Shown here piece by piece: positions 52,560 to 64,000 of a stretch of DNA of 64,000 bases; the first letter of the stretch is position 1; each line of letters opens with the position of its first letter. Position numbers and translations under genes: made by a program. The stretch comes from Sepiola atlantica. Its lineage: Eukaryota > Mollusca > Cephalopoda > Sepiida > Sepiolidae. The stretch spans positions 109,260,622 to 109,324,621 of the forward strand of contig OY744531.1 in NCBI GenBank assembly GCA_963556195.1. Reading direction: 5' to 3'. The notes under the pieces are model-generated. The model did not search any database. It worked only from the letters and a program-made list of their open reading frames with translations, and was not told where the DNA came from.

Positions 52560-53190
52560 GGGATGACAGGGGCGTGGTTCTCTCTTCATTTATACGCCAG
52601 AGAACTCATGCGTTTTTCCACTCATTTGTAGGGATAACATTCTTGGCGCTCGTACCCTTCGACATGAGGGTAGTCTTAACAGTAATGACTCGACCGGGCG
52701 TGTGCACCATGCGTGTTCTTCTCACTACTTCTGTAGTGTTGCCCACCTCCATCTGTTCTTCTTCGGGTTCATTGGGCGATGTGACATTGACGTCTATAGC
52801 CTTATCAGGAGCTTGTTGCCGCGAGGGTTCGGAATTTATTGAAGAGCCTGAGTTTTTCGGTGTGGAACAATATGGGCCATCAACAACTGGTAGATCTTCT
52901 GGAGGAAGTGACGATTGATCGCATCAACTCGCACCTGGTACTGTTGGTTACGACCTGGCTCTGGACAAAATCTCCGACTTTTACTTGCCGAAGTTGATGG
53001 TAATGCTGATTCTAGAACTGTTCATTCCGCATGTGCCTTTTGACCATCGCAACTTCACTTAGTTCACTTAGCTTTTTCCACTCCTTCCGCGTTCGGTTGG
53101 TACTTATCCTGTAGGACTTGTAGGAAATCCTTAATAACCCGACCATACAGCATTATAACTGGGGACATGTGGAGGTCCTGAACGGGGGTG
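52560..53190 (-). pseudogene. Ty3/gypsy-like pol 3' end (integrase C terminus)
   Basis: Read on the minus strand from 53190: a SPVIMLYGRVIKDFLQVLQD segment (the GlSPaq.lyGR..rdflP region of integrase), then RKEWKKLSELSEVAMVKRHM, a VKVGDFVQSQ block and QYQVRVDAINRHFL, followed by an acidic, proline-rich tail. The blocks are in different frames, so it is broken by several frameshifts. The catalytic triad and RT are not in this fragment. The plus-strand frame at 52574-52918 is a shadow. Confidence 0.7.
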
Positions 53191-53341
53191 GGGGTGTTGC
53201 GACTTGATAAGTTATGGGCTCATGAAAGTGGTGGAAGAAATAAGAATAAGTGGAAAAGTATATGGGCAAACATTGTTAGCGGTCGGAGTTATTTAAACCA
53301 TGAAGGAGAAGGAGAAGACATGAATTATGTTTATTGAACAT

Positions 53342-53370
53342 AAATATATATATATATATATATATATACT
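53342..53370. repeat. (TA)n microsatellite
   Basis: Short TA run at the tail of a minus-strand hammerhead SINE. Confidence 0.9.
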
Positions 53371-53691
53371 ATTTTTATTAATAAATATTAATTATTTATT
53401 ACCTACAGACATCGATGTTTCATGCTTACGCAATCTTCAGTGCAGGAAGCTAATTCCTGAGGGTCGGCGGGCGCGAACTCCGATCACAAATCGCCACTGA
53501 TTCGCAATCGAGAGACTTACCCGCTAGCCACCACAAATTAGGTTTGAAGTTAGGAGGAATTTAACGGCGGGTATTTACAACGAGCAGTGAAGAGTGATCA
53601 ACAACAACAAACCGTGTTGATGAAGTTAGTAGTACTGCTTGTTATTAAATTCACTTAGAGTGCCCAGCCTTAGTAAAGGGAGCTATTTAAT

Positions 53692-53697
<6 letters not shown>
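53371..53697 (-). mobile_element. Hammerhead SINE family B, minus strand
   Basis: CAAATCGCCACTGATTCGCA and CGGCGGGCGCGAACTCCGAT match the head of the other B copies; the end has AGTACTGCTTGTTATTAAAT and GTGCCCAGCCTTAG, as at 12190-12240. Diverged from the 11905 dimer by many substitutions, so an older insertion. Confidence 0.8.
53402..53446 (-). ncRNA. Hammerhead ribozyme motif, family B, intact core
   Basis: Minus strand: CCTGCA/TGTAGG stem I (one G.U), CTGAAGA (53434-53440), TTGC-GTAA-GCAT stem II, GAA (53419-53421), ACAT-CG-ATGT stem III, GUC triplet. All core bases present. Confidence 0.85.

Positions 53698-53745
<48 letters not shown>
53697..53745. repeat. (TA)n microsatellite
   Basis: TA run between B and F elements. 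Confidence 0.95.
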
Positions 53746-53748
<3 letters not shown>

Positions 53749-53770
53749 AGCTATGAAAATATATATATGG

Positions 53771-53825
53771 CAATTAAGATACACAGAAGCTCCCGCGTTT
53801 CATCCTCGGAGGGAATCTTCAGGCT
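53771..53825 (-). ncRNA. Hammerhead motif, family F, intact core
   Basis: Minus strand: AGC, CTGAAGA (53816-53822), stem II TTCC/GGAT, GAAAC, a wobble-rich stem III starting ACGCGG and ending CTGTGT, then A and stem I TCTTAA. The stem I 3' strand differs by one base from the usual GCTTAA. Confidence 0.6.
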
Positions 53826-53842
53826 AAAATGTCTGAAGATTT

Positions 53843-53892
53843 AGCCTGAAGATTCCCTTAGGGGATGGAACGCGAGAGCCTCTGTGTAGCTT
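53843..53892 (+). ncRNA. Hammerhead motif, family F, one core change
   Basis: AGC (53843-53845), CTGAAGA (53846-53852), TTCC/GGAT stem II, then GGAAC in place of GAAAC, CGCGAGAGCC and TCTGTGTAGCTT. The A-to-G change in the core should reduce or stop cleavage. Confidence 0.55.
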
Positions 53893-54026
53893 AATTGCCA
53901 TAAATATATTTTCATAGCTTAAAACCTAGCTCTACCTACTTATCGAACACTGTAGAAGTAAATACTGAAAATTGATACATTAAAAATTATATCTCCTTAT
54001 AAAATTTTATGTGGATACATGAATAG

Positions 54027-54030
<4 letters not shown>

Positions 54031-54106
<76 letters not shown>
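54031..54106. repeat. (TA)n microsatellite
   Basis: Pure TA run before a family H repeat. Confidence 0.95.
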
Positions 54107-54112
<6 letters not shown>

Positions 54113-54345
54113 GGAATGAAAAAGGAAAAACCAAGTAATATTTTTTATATATTCATCAACGTTTCGTCTTTATTGTAAGACTTCTTCAGGATGATAATTT
54201 TAAGAAAAATGTCATGCAAGTACATCGAAATAATGGGTTGACAATAAAGACGAAACGTTGATCAATATATATATAAAAATATCTCTGGTTTGTCTTTTTT
54301 TCATTTCCCATTACGTCAGATTACTCTCATCCTTCCTTTCTCATA
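54107..54345. mobile_element. Family H foldback, second copy
   Basis: Same layout as 2972-3405 but with most of the spacer and part of the right arm deleted. Minus-strand motif at 54153-54195: CTGAAGA, extra A, GTCTT/AAGAC stem II, GAA, ACGT. The right arm keeps only AATAAAGACGAAACGTTGAT. Confidence 0.72.
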
Positions 54346-54895
54346 TATATATATATATGATGGACTCTCCCGTCGATTGCGAAAAGCTGCTAGAAAACCC
54401 ACGCGAATGATTTGATTTGAGTGGTGAAGGCTTGTGTAGGACCATCCACAATTTTTGGAATTGTTGATTACACAAGATCGGTGTAAATGAGTGCCACAGA
54501 AAAAGTCAGCAACAACCCTCAGGTTATACATCAGAGTTTTCCATCTCCTAGGCACCTGCCTTAACAAAGGCTTAGGGGGCATCTCTCCTAGTGGGTTAAA
54601 CGCGCCCCCAGATACCAAACTGGAAATTTCCCTGATCCGGCGCCATATACATATACATAAGTATACGCAAGTCTCCCCTGCTGGTATATAGCCTATCCCC
54701 AGACAAGACTCTAGTCTGACCTCCTCGTGGTACACTATGGTAACTGGGTGCTTTGCGGCCCCAGGCTAATAGACTAGAGATCTCGGAGTAGGTTAGAACC
54801 CCAGAGGTGCAGTGTGCAGGGCCTGCTGGCATGCAGATACGTCCCGGCACTCACCAATCTAACCCCCTGCCACTGGGTAGTGGTCTGTCTCAACC
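54346..54895. other. Unassigned, relatively GC-rich sequence
   Basis: Frames on both strands (54316-54850) contain no recognisable domain and overlap each other. CTTAACAAAGGCTTAGGGGG is a small local inverted word. Could be part of an unrecognised retroelement. Confidence 0.35.
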
Positions 54896-54925
54896 TCTCT
54901 CTCTCTCTCTCTCTCTGTATATATA

Positions 54926-55020
<95 letters not shown>
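54896..55020. repeat. (CT)n and (TA)n microsatellites
   Basis: CT run to 54916, TGTA-interrupted TA runs to 55020. Confidence 0.95.
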
Positions 55021-55412
55021 TCATGAAAAGTGCCAGTATACTGAAATCATATGCCCTTAATAGGGTTAAGATGAACATTCATATACACTAAATGTACAAA
55101 AGCAAGGAAATTCCCAAATTGTTACACTTTTATTGTCATTAAGGGTATGACTACATATCAACCAAACCATTTCATTATCACATCACTACAGTATAAATCT
55201 CTATGCATGAATGGATGAAGTGTGTGAGGTGCGCTGAAGAAAAATTCCTACCAGTAAAATACATAGCCCTGTTGTGCTCGCATACCCTTAATGACAATAA
55301 AAGTGTAAACATTTGGGAATTTCCTTGCTTTTGTACATTTAGTGTATATGAATTTTCATCTTAACTCTATTAAGGGCATATGATTTCAGTATACTGGCAT
55401 TTTTCATGGAAT
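55021..55412. repeat. Inverted repeat, arms about 125 bp
   Basis: GAAAAGTGCCAGTATACTGA (55025) inverts at 55390; CATATACACTAAATGTACAA inverts to TTGTACATTTAGTGTATATG. The spacer (55150-55283) is unique sequence. No hammerhead core found. Predicted proteins overlapping it are artefacts. Confidence 0.85.
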
Positions 55413-55485
55413 GTCACTACTTTTGTAAATGCTATGCCTCAATACAATGCCTTCTCATAACTGATATGGTTGGAAGTTTGACTAA

Positions 55486-55750
55486 TCAAGGTATATGGTA
55501 AACTGAAATTAAAATGCCATCAACTAGACACTAGAACCTCTATATTTGCCAAAAATCAGCTGAATCCATCAAATGGTTGATAAGATATAGAATAAAGTGT
55601 ATGAATACTGGTCAATTTTAAGGTTTTTTGGAATTTTCTGGAAAACTAAGGTATATGGTAAACTGAAATTAAAATGCCATCAACTAGACCTTAGAACCTC
55701 TATCTCTGCCAAAAATCAGCTGAATCCGTCAAATAGTGTATGAGATGCAG
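55486..55750. repeat. About 161-bp direct repeat, two copies
   Basis: AAGGTATATGGTAAACTGAA at 55489 and 55650, then AACTAGACMYTAGAACCTCT and CCAAAAATCAGCTGAATCC. Confidence 0.88.
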
Positions 55751-55996
55751 GGTGGCACATACGTACGTACACAGATAACATAGTTTCATTATTGAAATTT
55801 CTGGATCTCTGGGTTGCCTTGACTAATGATGCTGACATTCTACACACTTATAGAACCTATCAAATGAAAATGTTGTGCAAAGTTTTAACTAATTTGGTTT
55901 ATTGGTTTTTGAGTTATGATTGATCAAAAAATTAGATTTCTAGCAGAGGCCATTCGTGCCGTCTATTAAGGGATAGAGCGCTCTCGCGCCTCCCTT

Positions 55997-56630
<634 letters not shown>

Positions 56631-56631
56631 T

Positions 56632-56634
56632 ATG

Positions 56635-56701
<67 letters not shown>

Positions 56702-56702
56702 G
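56632..56702. repeat. (TATC)n microsatellite
   Basis: Tetranucleotide run of about 17 units. Confidence 0.95.
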
Positions 56703-56790
56703 TTTAATTATATATCTATCTTTATATATGCACTTTCTCCCTCCTCCTTATTCTCTAAATAAATAAATATATTGAGTAGTTTTTACTATG

Positions 56791-59700
56791 AAACCCTAAC
56801 CTTAACTATTTATCATTTTAACCCTAACCTTAACTATTTATCATTTATACCTTAACCGTAACCCTAACTATTTATCATTTTAACCCTAACCGTAACTATT
56901 TATAATTTTAACCTTAACCGTAACTCTAACTATTTATCATTTTAACCTTAACCGTAACCCTAACTATTTATCATTTTAACGCTAACCGTAACTATTTATC
57001 ATTTTAACCTTAACCGTAACCCTAACTATTTATCATTTTAACCCTAACCTTAACTATTTATCATTTTAACCCTAACCGTAACTATTTATAATTTTAACCT
57101 TAACCCTAACTCTAACTATTTATCATTTTAACCCTAACCGTAACTATTTATCATTTTAACCCTAACCGTAACTATTTATAATTTTAACCTCAACCGTAAC
57201 TCTAACTATTTATCATTTTAACTCTAACCTTAACTATTTATCATTTTAACCCTAACCGTAACTATTTATAATTTTAACCTTAACCGTAACTCTAACTATT
57301 TATCATTTTAACCTTAACCGTAACTCTAACTATTTATCATTTTAACTCTAACCTTAACTATTTATCATTTTAACCCTAACCGTAACTATTTATCATTTTA
57401 ACCTTAACCGTAACTCTAACTATTTATCATTTTAACCCTAACCTTAACTATTTATCATTTTAACCCTAACCGTAACTATTTATAATTTTAACCTTAACCG
57501 TAACTCTAACTATTTATCATTTTAACCCTAATCTTAACTATTTATCATTTTAACCCTAACCGTAACTATTTATCATTTTAACCTTAACCGTAACTCTAAC
57601 TATTTATCATTTTAACCCTAACCGTAACTATTTATAATTTTAACCTTAACCGTAACTCTAACTATTTATCATTTTAACCCTAACTGTAACTATTTATCAT
57701 TTTAACCCTAACCGTAACAACTTATCATTTTAACCTTAACCGTAACTCTAACTATTTATCATTTTAACCTTAACGGTAACCCTAACTATTTATCATTTTA
57801 ACCCTAACCTTAACTATTTATCATTTTAACCCTAACTGTAACTATTTATAATTTTAACCTTAACCGTAACTCTAACTATTTATCATTTTAACCCTAACCG
57901 TAACTATTTATCATTTTAACCTTAACCGTAACTCTAACTATTTATCATTTTAACCCTAACCGTAACTATTTATCATTTTAACCTTAACCGTAACTCTAAC
58001 TATTTATCATTTTAACCCTAATCTTAACTATTTATCATTTTAACCCTAACCGTAACTATTTATAATTTTAACCTTAACCGTAACTCTAACTATTTATCAT
58101 TTTAACCCTAACCATAACTCTAACTATTTATCATTTTAACCCTAACCGTAACTATTTATCATTTTAACCTTAACCGTAACTATTTATAATTTTAACCTTA
58201 ACCGTAACTCTAACTATTTATCATTTTAACCCTAACCTTAACTCTAACTATTTATCATTTTAACCCTAACCGTTACTATTAATCATTTTAACCTTAACCG
58301 TAACTCTAACTATTTATCATTTTAACCTTAACCGTAACTCTAAGTATTTATCATTTTAACCCTAACCTTAACTATTTATCATTTTAACCCTAACCGTAAC
58401 TATTTATCATTTTAACCTTAACCGTAACTCTAACTATTTATCATTTTAACCCTAATCTTAACTATTTATCATTTTAACCTTAACCGTAACTATTTATCAT
58501 TTTAACCTTAACCGTAACTCTAACTATTTATCATTTTAACCCTAACCGTAACTATTTATAATTTCAACCTTAACCGTAACTCTAACTATTTATCATTTTA
58601 ACCCTAACCGTAACTATTTATCATTTTAACCCTAACCATAACTATTTATAATTTTAACCTTAACCGTAACTCTAACTATTTATCATTTTAACCCTAACCG
58701 TAACTATTTATCATTTTTACCTTAACCGTAACCCTAACTATTTATCATTTTAACCCTAACCTTAACTATTTATCATTTTAACCCTAACCTTAACTATTTA
58801 TCATTTTAACGCTAACCGTAACTATTTTTACATTTTAACCTTAACCGTAACCCTAACTATTTATCATTTTAACTCTAACCGTAACTATTTATCATTTTAA
58901 CCCTAACCTTAACTATTAATCATTTTAACCCTAACCGTAACTATTTATAATTTTAACCTTAACCGTAACTCTAACTATTTATCATTTTAACCTTAACCGT
59001 AACTCTAACTATTTATCATTTTAACTCTAACCTTAACTATTTATCATTTTAACCCTAACCGTAACTATTTATCATTTTAACCTTAACTGTAACTCTAACT
59101 ATTTATCATTTTAACCCTAACCGTAACTATTTATAATTTTAACCTTAACCGTAACTCTAACTATTTATCATTTTAACTCTAACCTTAACTATTTATCATT
59201 TTAACCCTAACCGTAACTATTTATCATTTTAACCCTAACCTTAACTCTAACTATTTGTCATTTTAACCCTAACCCTAACCCTAACCCTTACCTTAACTAT
59301 TTGTCATTTAAACCCTAACCGTAACCCTAACTATTTGTCATTATAACCCTAACAATTTATCATTTTAACCCTAACCCTAACTATTTGTCATTGTAACCCT
59401 AACCTTAACTCTAACTATTTATCATTTTAACCCTAACCGTAACTATTTATAATTTTAACCTTAACCGTAACTCTAACTATTTATCATTTTAACCTTAACC
59501 GTAACTCTAACTATTTATTATTTTAACTCTAACCTTAACTATTTATCATTTTAACCCTAACCGTAACTATTTATCATTTTAACCTTAACTGTAACTCAAA
59601 CTATTTATCATTTTAACCCTAACCGTAACTATTTATAATTTTAACCTTAACCGTAACTCTAACTATTTAACATTTTCACTCTAACCTTAACTATTTATCA

Positions 59701-62700
59701 TTTTAATCCTAACCGTAACTATTTATCATTTTAACCCTAACCTTAACTCTAACTATTTGTCATTTTAACCCTAACCCTAACCCTAACCCTTACCTTAACT
59801 ATTTGTCATTTTAACCCTAACCGTAACCCTAACTATTTGTCATTATAACCCTAACTATTTATCATTTTAACCTTAACCGTAACTCTAACAATTTATCATT
59901 TTAACCCTAACCCTAACCCTAACTATTTGTCATTGTAACCCTAATCCTAACCCTTACCTTAACTATTTGTCATTTTAACCCTAACCGTAACTCTAACTAT
60001 TTGTCATTATAACCCTAACTATTTATCATTTTAACCTTAACTGTAACTCTAACTATTTATCATTTTAACCCTAACCGTAACTATTTATAATTTTAACCTT
60101 AACCGTAACTCTAACTATTTATCATTTTAACTCTAACCTTAACTATTTATCATTTTAACCCTAACCGTAACTATTTATCACTTTAACCTTTGCCGTAACT
60201 CTAACTATTTATCATTTAAACCTTAACCTTAACTCTAACTATTTGTCATTTTAACCATAACCCTAACCCTAACCCTTACCCTTACCTTAACTATTTGTCA
60301 TTTTAACCCTAACCGTAACTATTTATAATTTTAACCTTAACCGTAACTCTAACTATTTATCATTTTAACCCTAATCTTAACTATTTATCATTTTAACCCT
60401 AACCGTAACTATTTATAATTTTAACCTTAACCGTAACTCTAACTAGTTATCATTTTAACCCTAACTGTAACTATTTATCATTTTAACCTTAACCGTAACT
60501 ATTTATAATTTTAACCTTAACCTTAACTCTAACTATTTATCATTTTAACCCTAACCTTAACTCTAACTATTTATCATTTTAACCCTAACCGTAACTATTT
60601 ATAATTTTAACCTTAACCGTAACTCTAACTATTTATCATTTTAATCTTAACCGTAACTCTAAATATTTATCATTTTAACCCTAACCTTAACTATTTATCA
60701 TTTTAACCCTAACCGTAACTATTTATCATTTTAACCTTAACCGTAACTCTAACTATTTATCATTTTAACCCTAATCTTAACTATTTATCATTTTAACCCT
60801 ACCCGTAACTATTTATCATTTTAACCTTAACCGTAACTCTAACTATTTATCATTTTAACCCTAACCGTAACTATTTATCATTTTAACCCTAACCGTAAAT
60901 ATTTATCATTTTAACCTTAACCGTAACCCTAACTATTTATCATTTTAACCCTAACCGTAACTATTTATCATTTTAACCGTAACCCCAACTATTTATCATT
61001 TTAACCCTAACCGTAACTATTTATAATTTTAACCTTAACCGTAACTCTAACTATTTATCATTTTAACCCTAACCATAACTATTTATCATTTTAACCCTAA
61101 GCGTAACTATTTATAATTTTAACCTTAACCGTAACTCTAACTATTTATCATTTTAACCTTAACCGTAACCCTAACTATTTATCATTTTAACCCTAACCGT
61201 AACTATTTATAATTTTAACCTTAACCGTAACTCTAACTATTTATCATTTTAACCCTAACCTTAACTATTTATCATTTAAAACCTAACCGTAACTATTTAT
61301 AATTTTAACCTTAACCGTAACTCTAACTATTTATCATTTTAACTCTAACCTTAACTATTTATCATTTTAACCCTAACCGTAACTATTTATAATTTTAACC
61401 TTAACCGTAACTCTAACTATTTATCATTTTAACCTTAACCGTAACTCTAACTATTTATCATTTTAACTCTAACCTTAACTATTTATCATTTTAACCCTAA
61501 CCGTAACTATTTATCATTTTAACCTTAACCGTAACTATTTATCATTTTAACCCTAACCGTAACTATTTATCATTTTAACCTTAACCGTAACTTTAACTAT
61601 TTATAATTTTAACCTTAACCGTAACTCTAACTATTTATCATTTTAACTCTAACCTTAACTATTTATCATTTTAACTCTAACCGTAACTTTTTATCATTTT
61701 AACCCTAACCGTAACTATTTATCATTTTAACCTTAACTGTAACTCTAACTATTTATCATTTTAACCCTAACCGTAACTATTTATAATTTTAACCTTAACC
61801 GTAACTCTAACTATTTATCATTTTAACTCTAACCGTAACTATTTATCATTTTAACCCTAACCGTACTATTTATCATTTTAACCTTAGCCGTAACTCTAAC
61901 TATTTATCATTTTAACCCTAACCTTAACTCTAACTATTTGTCATTTTAACCCTAAACCTTACCCTAACCCTTACCTTAACTATTTGTCATTTTAACCCTA
62001 ACCGTAACCCTAACTATTTGTCATTATAACCCTAACAATTTATCATTTTAACCCTAACCCTAACTATTTGTCATTGTAACCTAACCTTAACTCTAACTAT
62101 TTATCATTTTAACCCTAACCGTAACTATTTATAATTTTAACCTTAACCGTAACTCTAACTATTTATCATTTTAACCTTAACCGTAACTCTAACTATTTAT
62201 CATTTTAACTCTAACCTTAACTATTTATCATTTTAACCCTAACCGTAACTATTTATCATTTTAACCTTAACTGTAACTCTAACTATTTATCATTTTAACC
62301 CTAACCGTAACTATTTATATTTTTAACCTTAACCGTAACTCTAACTATTTATCATTTTAACTCTAACCTTAACTATTTATCATTTTAACCCTAACCGTAA
62401 CTATTTATCATTTTAACCCTAACCTTAACTCTAACTATTTGTCATTTTAACCCTAACCCTAACTCTTACCTTAACTATTTGTCATTTTAACCCTAACCGT
62501 AACCCTAACTATTTGTCATTATAACCCTAACTATTTATCATTTTAACCTTAACCGTAACTCTAACTATTTATCATTTTAACCCTAACCCTAAACCTAACT
62601 ATTTGTCATTGTAACCCTAACCGTAACCTTAACTATTAATCATTTTTACCCTAACCATAACCCTAACCCTAACAATTTATCATTTTAACCCTAACCCTAA

Positions 62701-62746
62701 CTATTTGTCATTGTAACCCTAACCGTAACCCTAGTTATTTGTCATT
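56791..62746. repeat. About 6-kb satellite built from telomere-like hexamers
   Basis: About 190 units alternate between roughly 29 and 35 bp. The short form is TAACCCTAACCGTAAC plus TATTTATCATTTT; the long form adds one more six-base step, TAACTC. Thus telomere-like hexamers CCCTAA, CCTTAA, CCGTAA and CTCTAA are punctuated by a fixed AT-rich 13-mer (variants TATTTATAATTTT and TATTTGTCATTTT). Units with pure CCCTAA runs cluster at about 59250-60300 and 61930-62746. C-rich strand is plus. No gene inside. Confidence 0.97.
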
Positions 62747-62970
62747 AATCTGCGATTTTCTCATGATTACTTTCCGATGTGTCTTTTGTTCGTCTTTCTG
62801 ATGAATGGGGATTGTTGTATGGCGTAAACTTGATTCCCTGGATTTTCCATTTAACTCCTCTAGAAATATGTCTTCAATACCTCATGAACTATCGTGTATA
62901 GATTTTCAGTATTTATTTAAACAGTGCTCAATAGGTGAGTAGAGCAAAGTAGTAAAATATTAAAGTATAT
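62747..62970. other. Unassigned sequence after the satellite
   Basis: No feature recognised before the hammerhead F pair. Confidence 0.4.
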
Positions 62971-62980
62971 TTATGGAAAT

Positions 62981-63075
62981 TAAGCTACACAAACGCGTAC
63001 GCGTTTCATCTTTGCAGGGAATCGTCAGGCTAAGTGAAACATGGAGCCTGTGTAGCTTAATTGGCATAAATATGA
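62981..63075. mobile_element. Family F hammerhead inverted pair, partial
   Basis: Minus motif at 62981-63033: CTGACGA (63022-63028), stem II with one mismatch, GAAAC, palindromic ACGCGTACGCGT, then TTGTGTAGCTT. A partial plus-strand copy, CTAAGTGAAACATGGAGCC then TGTGTAGCTTAATTGGC (63030-63066), lacks the first core half. Confidence 0.6.
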
Positions 63076-63089
63076 ATTTATACTTTACT

Positions 63090-63098
63090 ATCTATCTG

Positions 63099-63179
<81 letters not shown>

Positions 63180-63188
63180 ACGGCAAAC

Positions 63189-63233
<45 letters not shown>

Positions 63234-63236
63234 ATA
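63090..63236. repeat. (TATC)n microsatellites
   Basis: Two TATC arrays separated by ACGGCAAACTC. Confidence 0.95.
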
Positions 63237-63379
63237 GTACATGTATTATATTAGTTGAAACTCCAGTGTTTATAAAAAGTGCTCCATAACAAGTAGAGCT
63301 GTTCTTTAGTATACATTTTTATTTATACAAACATGTATGCACATATGTAACCAACAATGTTTGAATTAATAAAAATGTA

Positions 63380-63431
<52 letters not shown>

Positions 63432-63590
63432 TTATTTTGGTACAGAAAAATTAGTACAACATTCGTACCGTCGGTTTCAAGCTCGGAAAGTCTTAGCCAT
63501 CCGGCTCTCTTCAGCTTCTGTTGTCATCTCGACGGTACGAATGTTGTACTAATTTTTCTGTACCAAAATAAATAAATATTATGCTCTTAA
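63380..63590. repeat. (TA)n and short inverted repeat
   Basis: TATTTATTTATTTTGGTACA (63425) and GTACGAATGTTGTACTAATT-type arms of about 50 bp (63425-63475 and 63530-63580) around a spacer with CTCGGAAAGTCTTAGCC. A small foldback element. Confidence 0.82.
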
Positions 63591-63657
63591 TTTTTAACTT
63601 TAATTCATAATTAATCGAGCACTCTGTTGGGATTTTTCTTACTATATTACAAAGAAG

Positions 63658-63741
<84 letters not shown>

Positions 63742-63775
63742 GAAAAGAGAGAGACTGAGAGAAGTGAGGGGGAGA
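63658..63775. repeat. (TA)n(GATA)n(GA)n microsatellite
   Basis: TA to 63697, GATA to 63710, GA-rich to about 63775. The final 225 bp to 64000 show nothing recognised. Confidence 0.95.
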
Positions 63776-64000
63776 GAACTTCTCAAGCTAGCAATATGAT
63801 GAATAAAAAATTGATTGAAGCTATCTCGGCATGCCTTGAAAATCAGCATTCGGAATGCTGTCATTTACTTGAGTTCGAACACAGTTAACCAAGCTCCATT
63901 TTTGTTCAGATACAACGGTGAACCCGTGCGCTGGAATGTATATTGATTTAAACATACACTCGGCCGTTTTCTAATGCATTGTAATGTATTGGATTCACAT

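Larger units (their letters stand above)
53750..53925. mobile_element. Inverted pair of family F hammerhead repeats
   Basis: Minus copy 53756-53825 and plus copy 53836-53920 meet core to core, with CTGAAGATTTAGC between them. GGCAATTAAGATACACAGAA inverts to CTCTGTGTAGCTTAATTGCC. Confidence 0.8.

Noticed and set aside
52574..52918. 114-residue plus-strand protein
   Set aside because: It lies opposite the integrase-like sequence on the minus strand, which explains the open frame better.
56791..62746. Genuine chromosome-end telomere
   Set aside because: The repeats are interrupted by a fixed AT-rich 13-mer and followed by ordinary sequence, so it is an internal satellite and not a terminal array.

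Overview
This window looks like non-coding DNA from an animal genome. I infer a lophotrochozoan, most plausibly a cephalopod mollusc: it has very dense (TA)n, (TATC)n, (GA)n and (CAT)n microsatellites, TTAGGG-type telomeric repeats, many tRNA-derived SINEs, and decayed jockey-like LINE, Ty3/gypsy-like and Tc1/mariner-like fragments. I see no intact host protein gene. Nearly all open reading frames lie in microsatellites or are shadows of repeats; the only recognisable protein sequence is transposable-element debris. No rRNA, tRNA or snRNA gene looks intact, but there are clear 5S-, U2- and tRNA-derived mobile sequences.

The main discovery is a dense collection of hammerhead-ribozyme (type I) motifs carried by short repeats. 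I recognise at least eight sequence families (A-H here). They share the CTGANGA...GAA core and a short stem III, often 4 bp with a 2-nt loop or a perfect palindrome, followed by a cleavable NUH triplet and a closing stem I. Stem I changes in a compensatory way between copies. Several copies are head-to-tail partial dimers whose period is set by the ribozyme (about 348, 340, 349 and 291 bp), and some have a tRNA-like A/B-box head. This is the architecture expected of retrozyme-like or Penelope-associated elements that copy through self-cleaved RNA. Other copies are close inverted pairs. Such elements are known in metazoans, so the class is not new, but this diversity within 64 kb is notable.

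Layout: 0.5-3.4 kb, microsatellites and hammerhead repeats D, E, F, H; 4.1-6.5 kb, a tRNA-SINE, tandem repeats with U2-like words, hammerhead dimers A, B, C; 7.7-11.1 kb, a SINE with target-site duplications, a 36-37-bp minisatellite, LINE ends and a 5S-like copy; 11.8-13.8 kb, B dimer, G inverted pair, E copy; 14.3-15.6 kb, two U2-headed SINEs as a large inverted repeat; 15.7-19.5 kb, a dispersed repeat plus C, D, E hammerheads; 21.5-25.8 kb, the same minisatellite twice more and two H-type SINEs; 26-32.7 kb, E foldbacks, two U2 SINEs in tandem, a 5S-like copy, B copies, and a D element split by a SINE; 33.7-34.2 kb, a mariner palindrome; 37.7-38.3 kb, a (TTC)n tract; 41-49 kb, a duplicated GA-rich module, telomere-like arrays, U2 SINEs and transposon fragments; 50-53.2 kb, nested LINE and gypsy remains; 53.3-55.4 kb, hammerhead B, F, H copies and an inverted repeat; 56.8-62.7 kb, a 6-kb telomere-derived satellite; then an F inverted pair and microsatellites.

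No operon-like cooperation exists here. The functional thread is mobile RNA: pol III-type heads (tRNA, 5S, U2-like) and self-cleaving ribozymes in non-autonomous elements, with LINE and Penelope-type enzymes as possible drivers. Database identity, ribozyme activity and species assignment cannot be tested from the sequence alone.
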